A DNA stretch of 64,000 nucleotides from Megamerina dolium. Taxonomy: Eukaryota; Arthropoda; Insecta; Diptera; Megamerinidae. Position 1 is the first letter of the stretch; the number at the start of each line of letters is the position of its first letter. Positions 11,798 through 24,282 of the stretch are shown here, one piece after another. The notes below the pieces were generated by a model. That model had not been told where the DNA came from. It ran no database searches and worked only from the letters and a program-made list of their open reading frames with translations. The stretch is taken from the NCBI GenBank assembly GCA_963854835.1, contig OY978525.1:118418120-118482119 (forward strand), given 5' to 3'. The position numbers and the translations under genes are program-made.

Positions 11798-14452
11798 ATG
11801 TCATTTTTTCGCAGTGAAGAAATGTCATGGTGTCGCATGGTACTGCATACGGAATCAGCCTTTGATTGTCTTATCGAGCTAGGCTATTTGGGTGCTGTAC
11901 AATTCAAAACCGAAGAGGATGATATTTTGGTGCCAAATTTACAATACATTAATGAAGTACAACGCTGCAGCGATTTGCAACATATCATAGAACATTTGCA
12001 ATTGGAAATTGATGAGTGCGGAATGAAAACTGTATTCTATCCGGATGTCGATGCGGAAGAGATACCACAAGCGTCCGATTTGAAAGACATTGAATTGGTG
12101 CTAAAGCAAGTGGAAAAAGAAGTAGTCGAAGTGGTGGGAAATTGTAACGCATTGCGTATGCAAATGTACGCTGCACATGAAAGATATAATGTATTGTCGA
12201 AAGCGGATGGCTTCCTTAGTGGCGAACACAGTGGCGGATCCAAAATGGCATGGACTGATAGTGTTATCATGCATTTGATACGTGATGAATCGAGTAGACT
12301 GCAATCGGACAATAGATTGCGTTTAAGTTTTCTAACCGGCAGCATACCCATCGAACGTTTTGCGGCATTTGAGCTGATGTTGTGGCGTTTGTGTCACAGT
12401 AATTTCTATTTGAGAAAATCCGATGTCTTAGAACCAATACCGGATTCAAAACAATCTCGCTCACCGCATTATAAATTCGCATTTATGATCTTTTTTGTGG
12501 GCGATACGATGCGCCAAAAAATCATCAAAGTGTGTGAGGGATTCCGGGCGATATTGTGTGAATGTCCAGAATCGAGCGCAGTACGCAAAGTGGAGCGACA
12601 AAGATGTGCTACCGAAATAGAGGATATCAAATTGATATTGCAACGTACCGATGAGCATCGTCGTCGTATTCTATTGATTGCGGCTGCCGACTTGTTCATT
12701 TGGAAGGTGAAGGTGAACAAGATGCTTATGGTATATTTTCTATTGAATAAATTTGGCACAGTGCGGCGATTGGACAATCCAAAGTATCTGCAAGCGGAAT
12801 GTTGGATACCAACCAGTGAGGTTGCGGCTGTACGTAGTGCGTTGTTGCGCGGAGCCAAGCGGGCGTCGCGAGGTGATGACACTGCTATATTTCCACCAAT
12901 GCTAACTGTGCAACATTACCGGCCGAATGAGAGGGAGCCGCCAACATATTTTCGCACAAATAAATTTACACGAGCATTTCAAAATCTCATCGACTCCTAT
13001 GGCGTTGCAAATTATCAGGAACTGAATCCGGCTCCATTTACGATTGTTACATTTCCATTTCTTTTCGCCGTAATGTTTGGTGATATTGGGCATGGCCTTC
13101 TAATGGCCGCCTTTGGCGTATGGATGGTGCTAAGGGAGAAGCAGATCGAGGAACAGAATCGACTGCAGGGAAAATCGAATGAAATTTGGAGCTTACTTTT
13201 CACTGGCCGTTACATCATTATGTTGATGGGCCTCTTCTCCATCTATACTGGTCTCATTTATAACATGGTGTTTGCAAGATCCTTCAATTTCTTTGGCTCT
13301 CAATGGCGCATCAATTTTACACGTAATGAGATCCTAGATAATGAACATTTCGAATTAGATCCAGCACGTTCGGATCACTATTTGGGCACACCGTATATAT
13401 TTGGCGTCGACCCAATTTGGGATATATCCCAGAATGGACTGTTATTTGCTAATTCATTCAAAATGAAACTTGCCATCATTTTGGGTGTAACACAAATGAT
13501 ATTCGGTTTATGCTTGTCGGCACGGAATAGTAAATTTTTCAATAACAATACCGATTTGTATCTGGTATTTGTGCCGCAAATTATATTTCTCAGTTGTATG
13601 TTTGGCTATTTGGTATTTCTCATCATATTCAAGTGGGCAACATATGGTGGTGATTACAAATCGCCATACGATAGTGGTTGTGCGCCATCCGTGTTGATAA
13701 CGTTTATCGATATGGTGATGTTTAAGCGTTCGGCAGAGACGAAAAATGATTGCGCTGCTCATATGTATGTTGGGCAAGAAATATGGCAAACAATTCTAGT
13801 ACTGGTTGCTCTACTTTGTATACCAGTGCTTGCGATTGGGAAGCCTTTGATGTTTCGCCTAAAACGTGAGAAGATTCAACGTATTCGTGACTCTGCAGCA
13901 AAGAAGAGTCAGACACGAACTACACTAAGAAATGTTCATCGATCATTGATATTTAGTATTGAAAATCAATACGAATCGATGCACAATATACCCAGTAATG
14001 AAATGATGGTCACCGAAGAGGATATCACTGAAGTCTGGATACATCAGGGTAAGCATGATCATATTAAATAGGATCATTGTATAGAATGGGGGTTTTTTTT
14101 CTCAGGCATTCATTGCATTGAAAGCGTATTGGGCTCTGTATCGCACACAGCATCCTATTTGCGTTTGTGGGCTCTGTCATTGGCACATGATCAATTGTCG
14201 GCTGTACTATGGATTATGATCATGGATGTGGGTTTATTCGTTGATCGTGGCTGGTGGAATGGCATTTTGCTGTATGTTCTCTTTGCCATATGGGCCATTC
14301 TAACGATTGCCATACTTGTTATAATGGAGGGCCTGTCGGCATTTCTGCATACACTTCGTTTGCATTGGGTGGAATTTCAATCGAAATTTTATGGTGGCAG
14401 GGGTGAACGTTTCGTGCCATTTCGTTTCGAACCTAGTCTAGCTACTGAGTGA
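11798..14452 (+). CDS. Vha100: V-type proton ATPase 116 kDa subunit a (Vo a), two exons
   Basis: Exons 11798-14048 and 14106-14452 join to give 865 residues, a normal length for the family (about 800-890). Subunit a forms the proton half-channels of the membrane Vo sector and links it to V1. The start is set by the family N-terminus FRSEEM. Residues 1 to about 400 form the cytosolic domain. The membrane domain begins near residue 410 with [15 protein letters not shown], followed by several hydrophobic helices. Key channel residues are visible: R770 in [12 protein letters not shown] (yeast Vph1 R735), H778 (H743), E825 in MEGLSAFLH (E789) and R835 in LRLHWVE (R799). D779 replaces the Ala that normally follows the His in LAHAQLS. 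The frame is open throughout, with higher GC than its flanks. Flies have several paralogues; which one this is cannot be decided here. An ATAAATATAT at about 11754 could be a TATA box, but would leave a very short 5' UTR. No AATAAA is seen before the downstream mariner. Confidence 0.95.
14049..14105 (+). other. 57-bp intron of the V-ATPase a gene
   Basis: The donor is CAGG|GTAAGC and the acceptor is a T-run then CTCAG|GC. Splicing makes the split codon G|GC (Gly751) and restores the family motif [19 protein letters not shown]. Read through, the intron would add KHDHIK and a stop. Its size is typical of short fly introns. It is the only intron in the coding region. Confidence 0.93.
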
Positions 14453-14600
14453 ATTTGTTTGAGTGAATTTATACAATTTCAAATGTATTTTTAGAAAATT
14501 TATTTTTTTTTGTAAGTAAATTTAAATATAAAATGATATATATATTTTTTGGTGGTTCATTATGGGTTTTCGTATTTGATGATATGACAATCATACATAT

Positions 14601-15790
14601 AAGGTGTAGTAAAAAGAAATCCATTATTTTTCCAATAGATGGCTTTAGTAATCTGTATCTCGCGTTGTGTTATTACAATCGGGTTACGCTAGGTGGCGTT
14701 AGAGAGATAGGATTTCGTACTAAATAAACTTTTCAGGCAGTTTTGTGATTGCTTGACTCAGTATTGTTTGAGCACGCGTCAAAGATGGACACCAGTAAAG
14801 AGAAAATATGCCATATTTTACAGTTTTTCTTCGATAAAGGCGAAAACGCAAGCCAGACGGCTGAAAATGTAAATAGTGTTTATGGTCCTGATACTGTACG
14901 AGCCAATCATGTGCAATTTTGGTTTCGTCGATTCCGTTCCGGTAATTTTGATATCAAAGATGCACCACGCTCTGGAAGCCCAATTGTCGAAAATATCGAT
15001 AAAATAATGGAAATCGTCGAGTCTGACCGAGACATGTAAGCACTGTTTCTACTGCCCAGGAGCTAAATACTGCACAAAAAACCGTTTGGAACCATTTAAA
15101 TAAGGCTGAATACCAAAAGAAGCTCGATGTATGGGTGCCATTTCATCTGCGAATCGCTGCTCAATCGCAACAAAATCGATCCTTTTTGGAAGCGGATGGT
15201 TACTACTTATGAAAAGTGGGTCGCTTACGACAACGTCAAGTGAAAATGGTCGTGGTCGAATTGCGGTGAGCTGGCAAAAATGGTGGCCAAGCCACGATTG
15301 ACGGTCAGGAGGGTTTTTCTATGTGTTTGGTAGGTTTGGCAGGGAATCATCTTCTATTAGCTGCTCCTTTACAGCCATACTCTTAATTCGGACCCGTACT
15401 GTCAACAATTTGACCATCTGAAGGAAGCAATCGCCCAGAAGCGGCCAGATTTGGCCAATAGGAGAGGAATTATGTTCCATCAGGACAACGCTGGGCCACA
15501 CACATCGATAGTGGCTCGTCAGAAGCTCCGGAAGCTTGGTTGGGAGGTTCTTATGCATCCACCTTATAGTCCAGACCCGACAACAAGTGATTACTACCTG
15601 TTCCTGTCTATGACGAATGATTTTGCTGGTGAAAAATTCTCCTCAAGAGAAGCTTGTGAAAATCGACTGTCTCAGTTTTTTGCCAATAGGGACGAGGGTT
15701 TCTATGAGAGTGGCATTATGAAATTACCTTCAAAATGCATATTTGACCTAAATCGAATCAAAATAATGGATTTATTTTTACTATACCTTA
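14601..15790 (+). mobile_element. dead mariner, copy 1 of a two-copy family
   Basis: Termini AGGTGTAGTAAAAAGAAAT and its inverted partner (15765-15788) are set at TA. The transposase begins at ATG 14785 (MDTSKEKICHILQFFFDKGE) with the HTH region to about 15030. A frameshift follows at DRDM, and about 36 bp present in the other copy are missing near 15138. The first catalytic Asp block is scrambled. The second block reads FHQDNAGPHTS (Arg changed to Gly) and the third SPDPTTSDYYLF. Roughly 40 bp of the C-terminus is also deleted. It starts about 150 bp after the V-ATPase stop codon, so it may supply that gene's 3' processing signals. Confidence 0.9.
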
Positions 15791-17105
15791 TATTTAAAAC
15801 ATAAGATAACAAATTTGGCATCAAATTTTAAGTTTTACCAACATACACACAATAGGTGAGGCAATCCCTATCTATTACAAATCAAACTTTATTCATAAAT
15901 TATATTATATCTACAATAGAAAATTATGAATGTCAAACAAAATGAAGGGATATTTCTTAAACGATGCTTACACAGAGATGTTATACTAAATAAACAGATA
16001 TGTAATACGTTAGTTTATATGTCATTCATCTTGAGTTTTTTTTTAGTAAGTATATTTACTCAATTGAATAGATACATACGGTTTTTTTTATGTTTTTGAG
16101 GAGTTTCCAATTTCAACTCGTAATAAATGTATATGCATATAAATGTACATGTATTCATTCTCCATCCATTCATCTTATTGCAAAAACTTTTTACAAAAAT
16201 ATTTATTTTACTGATTGTAATCAAAAGAGGTTATAAGTAAGTGGGAGAGGTTATGAAAGCGAGCAGAGCATAATAGTACGATATAAAGTTGTTTTCAAAT
16301 AAATGGTCATTGTTAGAATTGCTTGCTAATGTGGTTGCATTGCTGCTACACATTGCATCGAAAACTTTTCACTACATATACGAATATATAGGAATACATA
16401 TATTATGATGTTGTGCTGACAATGGCAATTTCTTGGCAAAAAACAACAAAAAACAAAAAATGCATTTGCCAATAAAACAAGAAAAGTTCATAGATCATTC
16501 AGTACAGAAATCGCATGTTATCACTTGAGTATACTCAACGCAGCTATGTTCTATATAACTAAGGACTCTTTTAAATATATTTGAAAATTTTGTTTTCTTC
16601 TTCTTCTTGGATTGACGAATAAAATATAGCATATATGTCAGCCATGTTTATATGTAGTAGAGTGTTTGCTAAAAGGATGTCTGTGTAGATGAAGTGTTTG
16701 ATCCATCTAAAGCTGACCAATATTTATTTGATGCTGTTACTGAAACAATATTTGATTGGAATCCATTGCAATTGGAATTCAAATGCAAAAGTTTAGAATC
16801 TTATCATTAAATAAATACTTTTGAAACTATTTGTCAAAAAATCTAATCGATTATGTTATTACCCAGCGGAAAAGGAATCCAATGTAAAACCAATAATTAA
16901 TTGCTGAAAATTTTTAGTCGCCTTTTTTTCAATAATTTCTATTATGAAAGTAAATATACTTAATTTTTTTATACTGAAATAAATTGAATTAATTGTTTTT
17001 TTTTTAATTTTTCTTCTTTTTTAGCAGTCAGTTTTAATACGCAGTAAATACCGGGTATTTTAACAAGTGGTGTCATTTTAAATTTCTCATTATTTTTTCA
17101 GGTGT
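15791..17105. other. anonymous AT-rich sequence
   Basis: No gene or repeat family recognised. Confidence 0.45.
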
Positions 17106-17109
17106 CAGC

Positions 17110-18250
17110 ATACAATTGTCATTCCTTCACATTTGACAAAGCAGAACTAAAGATTTTCAGACAAGGATCGATACATGCTCGCCCCAACATATTGAAATAG
17201 TGAAAAATTCACTAGAAAACCGGTGATAATATCGCGAACACGATTCGTAAAGTTCATACTGTTTTTGCCCATCATCAAGCTTCTTCTCGCACAGCTATAG
17301 TGAAATAAATCTATAAATTCGAATGTCTCGGATAAGTAAGTGATGTAAAGACTCCAACTCGTGCTTTGTCGGCTAAATAAACTCAAAATATCGCAACTGT
17401 AGCTGTGAGTATGGCTGCAAACCCAAGTTTGTACATTTCGAGACAGTTCATAGGATTTGGATCTATCCAAAGCCACTTTGCTCCATATTTTGCATAAAGA
17501 TCTTACTCTAAATTAAAGACGTTAGAGCATGAAAAGAAAACGTCGTATATTCGCTGATTGGATGCTGGAGAAATGCATGAAGAAGATCATGATTTCTCCA
17601 TCAAAATTCTTCTGAGTGAAAATGAGGCTCATTTTTATCTGTCTGGGTGCGTAAATAAGTAAAATTGTCGCATCTGGGCCACCGAAAAACCAAGAGATAT
17701 GCTCGAACAGCGACTTCATCCACAATGAGTGATAGTTTGTGTGCAGTTTTTAAAGCGGCGATGTCAATAGGCCATATTTTTTGAAAATAATGCTCGTACG
17801 ACCATTTCTCTGAATGGATTGCATAACCGGACGATGTTGAATGATTTTCTTTTTGTCTGAAATCGATGCTATGGAAGTGAATGACAATATATTTTCATAA
17901 GGATGATGCCACATCTTATACAGCTGATGAAACAATGGCTCTCTGACTTGAAAAATTTCCAAGACGTTTAATTTCTCAAAATGGAGTCTTTAAGTGGACG
18001 CCGAGATCGTGCGACTTAACACCATTAGGTATTTTTTTTTTTTTCATTTGGGTCCACGTTAAAGATAAAGTCTACGCAAATGTTTCAACAAATATTGAAG
18101 CACTCAAAAACAAAATTAGAGCTCTGTTATTTGCGAGTTACAGCCACAATTATGCGAAAATATGATAAAAATGTTCATAGAAGGAAAGCCCATATGCAAT
18201 AAGAGTCACAGCGGATATTTCGCAGATATTGTGTTCCATTCTTAACCTCA
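17110..18250 (+). mobile_element. Tc1/mariner-superfamily transposase relic (maT/Tc3-like)
   Basis: The + strand shows family blocks in order across frames. These are ATVAVSMAANPSLYISR (about 17395), LEHEKKTSYIR and SIKILLSENEAHFYLSGCVNK (about 17600-17655, where SDEAHF is usual). NCRIWATEKPRDMLEQRLHP and then FFENNARTTISLNG follow. Traces of the QDDATSYTADETMAL type appear near 17900, then TPRSCDLTPLG and VHVKDKVYANVSTNIEALK (about 18050-18100). Stops and frameshifts run through the whole length. I could not fix the termini. Two other relics of the same general type lie at 41480-42010 and 48395-48662. Confidence 0.8.
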
Positions 18251-19580
18251 GAGTTTGTATTTGGTTTTCTTTATTTTAATTTTAAGAGATGGCAACTCTT
18301 GTTGAAACTTAAAAATGAAAATTGACTTTTGAAATTTTTCAGGGATGCATCGAATATATACAAATGCTAACCATAGCATGCTAATTTAAACTGAAATTCC
18401 ACTCAAATGTGGAATTCTCCCAAGAGTGTTGGATTTTCTAATATACACACAAATACACCACACCTACAAAGTGGAATTAAAAAAGTAATACAATAAAAAT
18501 TCAAATGTCGAGACATTCAATTCACTTGTAAAACATTTTATAGTTACGCGATACTATTCATTACAACATGTATATATGCATTCGAAGAAGAAGAAAAACA
18601 CAAACAGCAACAATAACACGAAATCCCTAGAGACACATCCCAATAAACACGGTGGATCATAAATTTTATATCAAATGAAATTTTCAAATTAAAAGAAATT
18701 TTGAAACTCAATATTTACAATGAATTTGATGTTGCTGAACATCATGGGATATAATTTTTGTTTTAATGTTGCGCAACATAATGCATATAAGTGCCATAAA
18801 GAGCACATCGTTAATACAGAACCAGATTAATTGCATGAATAAAATAGATAGCTATATTTTTCGTAAATTTTCTAGAAGCCACAAATACGCCAAACGATAT
18901 TTCTCCAATATATCAAAATTTTGTTTTTAATTGAATAAAAAATATCCAAAAAATTGATCACATTGACACAAAATATATTTAAACCTTGAATATTTCAAAA
19001 ATACCAAATCAAATTGTTTGCTTGGCTATAAATGTATTAACACACATATTGGCACATCTATGAGTGTCAAAATATTGTTGACAGCGCAACAAAGTTTCTT
19101 AGTTATCATTGCCGCCGTTGATAGTGTTGGCGCAATGGATTGAGATAGTGCGCTTATATAGTATGTGTATGCATGAGTATTTTGGTTTATATTCGATGTC
19201 ATTGAATTGTCAACTGAAATTGAAATTGATTACGAAATGTAAATGTGTACGTATAATACACGTATATATATTATCATATTAAAGTACATGCTCACATATA
19301 TATGCCACATACGTACAATATGTAAGTTATATCGACATATTTGCGCGTAGGTAGTAAAACAAAATACCATTGATGAGGTATTCATTGAATAGAGCATCGC
19401 ATTGGTGGAATCATTTAAATTCTTATTCTTTGTTTGATACTTATGAAGGCAATTGCCAAACTGATTTTGCGTTCATTTACTTTTGAACTTAATCGTTGAC
19501 AGACAGGTGCGCAATTAAACTGATTATAATATATGGGGTATTGGTATTTGTTTTAATATCATTGAGATACTTGATTGAAA
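18251..19580. other. anonymous AT-rich sequence
   Basis: No gene or structured repeat recognised. Confidence 0.45.
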
Positions 19581-20432
19581 TCTTTAAGATCAGAATAGTG
19601 TACGATTTGAATGTATTTTTAATACCACAAAAATTTACATGATCAAATATTCGCCATCTAATTGAAAGTTCACTCTGAAGAGCATCTCAATAAAGTGTCT
19701 TTAAAAAATGTTTATAAACATATTGTATAATTTTAAAATGTTGCAGAAACCTTTTATTCAATGGAAAGAATTTTCAATGGCTTCAATTCCATCAATAAAA
19801 AAGAAATTCAAGTAAGTGAATACTGAATCTTTAAGATAAGAATAGTGTACGAATTGAATGTATTTTTTTAATACCACAAAAATGTACATGATGTTCAAAT
19901 ATACGCCCTCTAAATGAATGTTCACCTGAAAAGCATCTCAATAAAGTGTCTTTAGAAAATGTTTATATACATATTGTATAATCTTAAAATGTTTCAGAAA
20001 CACACACATTTAATGAAATACTTCAATGGAAATAGTTTCAAGAATTTTCAATGGCTTCAATTCCTTCAATAAAAAAACAAAAATTCAAGTGAGTGAATAC
20101 TGAATCTTTAAGATGAGATAGTAGACAAATTGAATGTATTTTTTTAATACCACAAAAATATACATGATGTTCCAATATACGCCCTCTAATTGAAAGTTCC
20201 TCTGAAGAGCATCTCAATAAAGTGTCTTTAGAAAATGTTTATAAACATATTGTATAATATGAAAATATTTCAGAAAATAAAGTGTCTTTAGAAAATGTTT
20301 ATAAACATATTGTATAATATGAAAATGTTTCAGAAACACACATTTAATGAAATACTTGAATGGAAGTAGTTTCAAGAATTTTCAAAGGCTTCAATTCCAT
20401 CAATAAAAAAAGTTCAAGTAAGTAAATACTGA
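19581..20432. repeat. three tandem copies of a 250-330-bp unit
   Basis: Each unit begins at TCTTTAAGAT (19581, 19829, 20105). It runs through ATACCACAAAAAT, GCATCTCAATAAAGTGTCTTT, CATATTGTATAAT and CTTCAATTCCATCAATAAAAA, and ends AGTAAGTRAATACTGAAT. Copies 2 and 3 contain a segment (CACATTTAATGAAATACTT) that copy 1 lacks. Copy 3 contains an exact-period 60-bp duplication at about 20219-20338. Confidence 0.9.
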
Positions 20433-22031
20433 ATTACGGAATTAACTTACATTTAAAGTGACTAGAAAATTGTATACTCATTGCCTATACATTTTAATTA
20501 TAAATATAAAATTATAAAAACCTCACCATCAAATAGGTGAAAAAATTGGAAAAAGCCCTGTCAATTAAATAAAAATTATAAATATTCACATTATTATGTT
20601 ATATAAATTTTCCTCTAATTAGAAATTTTAGTACAACATCACAATATTCATAAGTACAAAACAGAGAAGAGACCATAACGAAATTTCATCATTGTCATTT
20701 GTCATTTAATTTCTTGTGTTAATATAATTTAAAATCTTTCAAATTTTTAGGTATGAAAAAAGAAAAAAATAAATGCTGGTCATTTTTAGAGTACTATTTC
20801 AAGAATATTAAATTATATACATAAACGAACAAGTATCTATAAATATTTGACTCTAAATATGATACAAGCATATAATGAAGATGTTGTCAATACGAAGACG
20901 ACATCACCTGTTCTTACATTACCACATTTTTCATTTTCATATCATCATCATTAACTTGATGCCTCAAAGAGCTTTCTTAATTAATTTCTATGTCATTTAT
21001 TTTAATGCTATCTCTTTTTCTCTTTCGCTCATATATACTCTCTTTATCTCACTATCTTTCTTCCCTCTGGGTTAGTGTTGCTAGCTGATGTTGCTATTAA
21101 ATATTTGTAAATTGCTGCTGCTGCTGCTAAAATCGTCTTTTTCATTTTCATAGACTTAATAAGAAAATTCGTTAAAAAGGAAAAAAAATTAAGAAACATA
21201 GAATTTCAGCATTAAAAGGTAAGTATTTGAGAATTAATTGCATTTGTTGTTTTTTGCACCCCTTTCTTTATTTGCTTTTACTTTATTAATATTTCAATAA
21301 ATTTTAAATGGACATTTCACAGCTCAATACACTACCGACAAAACCTTTCTTCCAATGAACAACATGATTATGTTGTTTACGCTGATGTGAAAGTTATTAA
21401 ATTATTTAACATCTCAAATTATAATTTTAGATTTTCTTTAAGTGGCAGTGAAATTGGAGTTGCTGTGCAATGGGTGAATTTTGGAAATTTTTAACATCAG
21501 ATATTACGTTGGGTGATTTGACAACAGCTGTTGAATGTAGAAATGTATAACACATATAAAAAAAATCCTAATTTTGGACCTTTTGAAACAATATGTTTAA
21601 TAATATCTATTGATCAAATTTCTATATTGATTCGATTGATTAGATATGGAAAAAAATATTATCTATTCATTTGCTATGTCAAATAAATGTAGCATACGTT
21701 TATCAATAAAATTGATGTGATTTTATTGAAGCACATATTAATTGGATTGGAAATCAAATGTCAAGAATACATCGATGCCATCCAAATTGTATAATCAAAA
21801 TATAATCCTTGCATACGCATATGCACAAGCACAAAACTCATCCTCACCATACTCATACTCAGCAACAATATTTATATACATTGTATCCACAGCAGCATAT
21901 AGAGGATCAAATCTAAAGCTAAACCCAAAAGTATCAACTTAACTTTTAATAGAAGAGAATCAATCGTTTCCGTTTACATGTACATGGTACATGGCACATG
22001 CCATTGAAAAGCTTCTCACAATTTGTATTGA

Positions 22032-22062
<31 letters not shown>

Positions 22063-22447
22063 TACAAAAAAATAATTCAATTCATTTCTTATGTCCTTAT
22101 GATCCTTAACAGCATTCGCGCTGCTTTCTTATGAATATATATATTGTATACGCAAAGTATTAATGCCATCTATCCTGAACGTACATTTTATAATAATGCG
22201 TAAATCTTTATTTAACTCAGAGCAAAAAAAAAAAAAACACAAATTCTATCTACAAAAAGAGAATCATCGAAGAAAGGAAACCATGGAACTCTCATACTAC
22301 TTTTTTTTTTTACTGAAAAATATAACAATTTCTTAATTCTTCAGTTATAAGCTTATAAGCATAGGGAGAAAAAAAAGCGGATTTTCATATGCATATGTTA
22401 AGTCAAATTTGTTTTAGGGGTGATTGATATGTTTACGGAATAGTTTA
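20433..22447. other. anonymous AT-rich sequence
   Basis: It holds a short (GCT)n near 21115-21128 and an A-run at 22039-22062. No gene is seen. The frames at 20875 and 21742 have no recognisable domain. Confidence 0.45.
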
Positions 22448-22690
22448 GGTTAGGTTATGTGGCTGCCCTCTCTCTGAGGGGATATACTTATAAATGCCCA
22501 TTGTTATACCACCAAGCTTCTCTTCCAATACCATTGTGCGTGTTAAATTTGGACAGCATTAGAAGGGACCTACTTATATTAGCCGGTTCCGAACTGCAGA
22601 ACCCTTGTAACATCACTTTAACTGAGTTTTGTCACAGAGATCTTTTATGATGCATTTTTGGCAAATTCTTACTGCCAGAGTTTATGGAAT
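22448..22690 (-). mobile_element. SINE body, tRNA head missing
   Basis: It matches the body of the 209-560 SINE in reverse orientation: AGCCGGTTCCGAACTGCAGA, ACATCACTTT and TTTGTCACAGAGATCTTTT. It stops before the tRNA-like head. The 3' (left) end diverges and lacks the T-run. Confidence 0.75.
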
Positions 22691-23214
22691 AATTAACACC
22701 AAACAATTCCAGTTTAACATATTTTTACCGATAATGAGACTTTTTGAAATTAAGTAATTCTACAATAGCAACATCTTTGTGAAACTTACTTTCGCCTATA
22801 CCCAAACCTTAGAGAGTGACTCTATCAAATAGACATTTGTCATCAAATTTGAAGCCTAAATTCATTTTAAAATATAATTTAATCTACCTAAAAGCATTTA
22901 ATTCGTTAAATCTCTTCTAGGTCCAAAGAAATTTATGGCATAATTTTTGTGGGTGACTTTGAGTACTTTCCAAAAGAAGAACTGTGCTCCGTCAAGTTAT
23001 TGCTCTAAATTGGGAATCCAAGTTGTTTATTATTTAGAAATCAAGCAATCCAAAGAGAGCGTGACATTGGAGCAAGGACATAATCCTTGTTCATCAAGTG
23101 GACCACGCGAAACCCGACCGAGGTCTGTTAGAGGGTATGAGGCCTACGGCTGATACCTCTGAGGGCCAACTACAAGTGTTACGGACACTGCGACCAAATG
23201 AGATCTTTTATACC
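22691..23214. other. unassigned, possibly LINE 3' UTR
   Basis: From about 22940 the base composition rises (GACCACGCGAAACCCGACCG). Because the LINE fragment to the right reads leftward, this could be its 3' UTR. No coding motif is seen. Confidence 0.35.
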
Positions 23215-23860
23215 CTTTTATACCTTTTTAATGAAAGATAGAATTGATGTTGTCGAACTTTTCATGATTGAAGTTGGTGTTGGGAAACTCAGCTGATGAA
23301 AGGGTTTGAGGCAAAGCCTGGCCAATGCAGGGCATTCGCAAAAGATATGGATCGATGTTTCATCCTCCTCCAAATAAAGTCTACAGTCCGTGTCAGAGGA
23401 TAGTCTCATTTTGTGGAGGTGATATTTTAACCAGTTACGATATGTCCTGCGAGATAGCCGGTTATTAGGCGTAAATTTGTTCTGCTAAGACTAATTCTGT
23501 CGAAAGCTGTATGAAAGCTGATGAGGATTTTCGCTTGGCGAAGACCTGTCGAATTTGTCCATTGTAGTAGGCATTTGTCTTGATAATGTTTTTCTATTAT
23601 AGCTTTGGCCGATGCCCAGCTTATACCGCAAAAAGGTTCTGGACAGAAAGGAAGTAAGCATTCGGTGACTATTTTTGAGGAGAACTCCCATGAGGAGAGA
23701 GATTTGATAGCAGCTTGGCTGTCTGAGTAAAAAAAGAATGCCCGCTCCTTTGAGTCCTTTGGCATGTAGGTGATGCGCACGAGAAGTCTGGAAGTAGAAG
23801 TCACCCTTGGTAGAGCCAAGGGAAGCCTAGCTTAAAACATAAGGGCGGCAGGTATTCTGA
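23215..23860 (-). pseudogene. LINE (I/R1/LOA group) RNase H and C-terminal fragment
   Basis: The minus strand carries FFYSDSQAAIKSLSS, an RNase H motif with its catalytic Asp. It continues through RISLSRTNLRLITGYLAGHI and, in another frame, MRLSSDTDCRLYLEEDETSI and HIFCECPALARL, a Cys/His-rich tail seen at the end of RNase-H-bearing non-LTR elements. The frame changes at least once. RT is absent, so this is a short 3' piece. Confidence 0.78.
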
Positions 23861-24282
23861 GTTCGCATATTAATTACAGTGCACCTCCATGGCCATGCAT
23901 CTATCGGCATATGCTGTTCCACTTTAGATTTGGGTTTTCGACTAGGGTAGCCGCGAGATTGTCACACCCACTATCTTCTTATGAAGGATGCCCTGCAGCA
24001 TTATTATTTAGAAAAGTGAGAGAGAAAAACGAAAGATGAATGCGGCAAACCCGACAACCTTCCAATTTTTATATGGATATTAACAGCTGAATTTAGTTGA
24101 ACTCTGAACTCTGGCGCATTCTTTTGAAGTCTAAATTAAAATCATATGATTTAATTTGAACAAAATTCTTCAACAATATACAAAAAATATGCACAGAAAA
24201 TGACATCTGCCACAAACTTCGCACTTCAGATAACCTGGATAACCCCCGATAAGTATGTCGATCACATTTTTACCGGTGATGC
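23861..24282. other. spacer
   Basis: Part may continue the LINE to the left; nothing else recognised. Confidence 0.35.

Noticed and set aside
12037..12351. Minus-strand open frames inside the V-ATPase gene
   Set aside because: They are antisense shadows of a clearly coding exon.
20875..21075. Hydrophobic open frame of 66 codons
   Set aside because: T-rich DNA translates to Phe/Ile/Leu-rich peptides; nothing else supports a gene.
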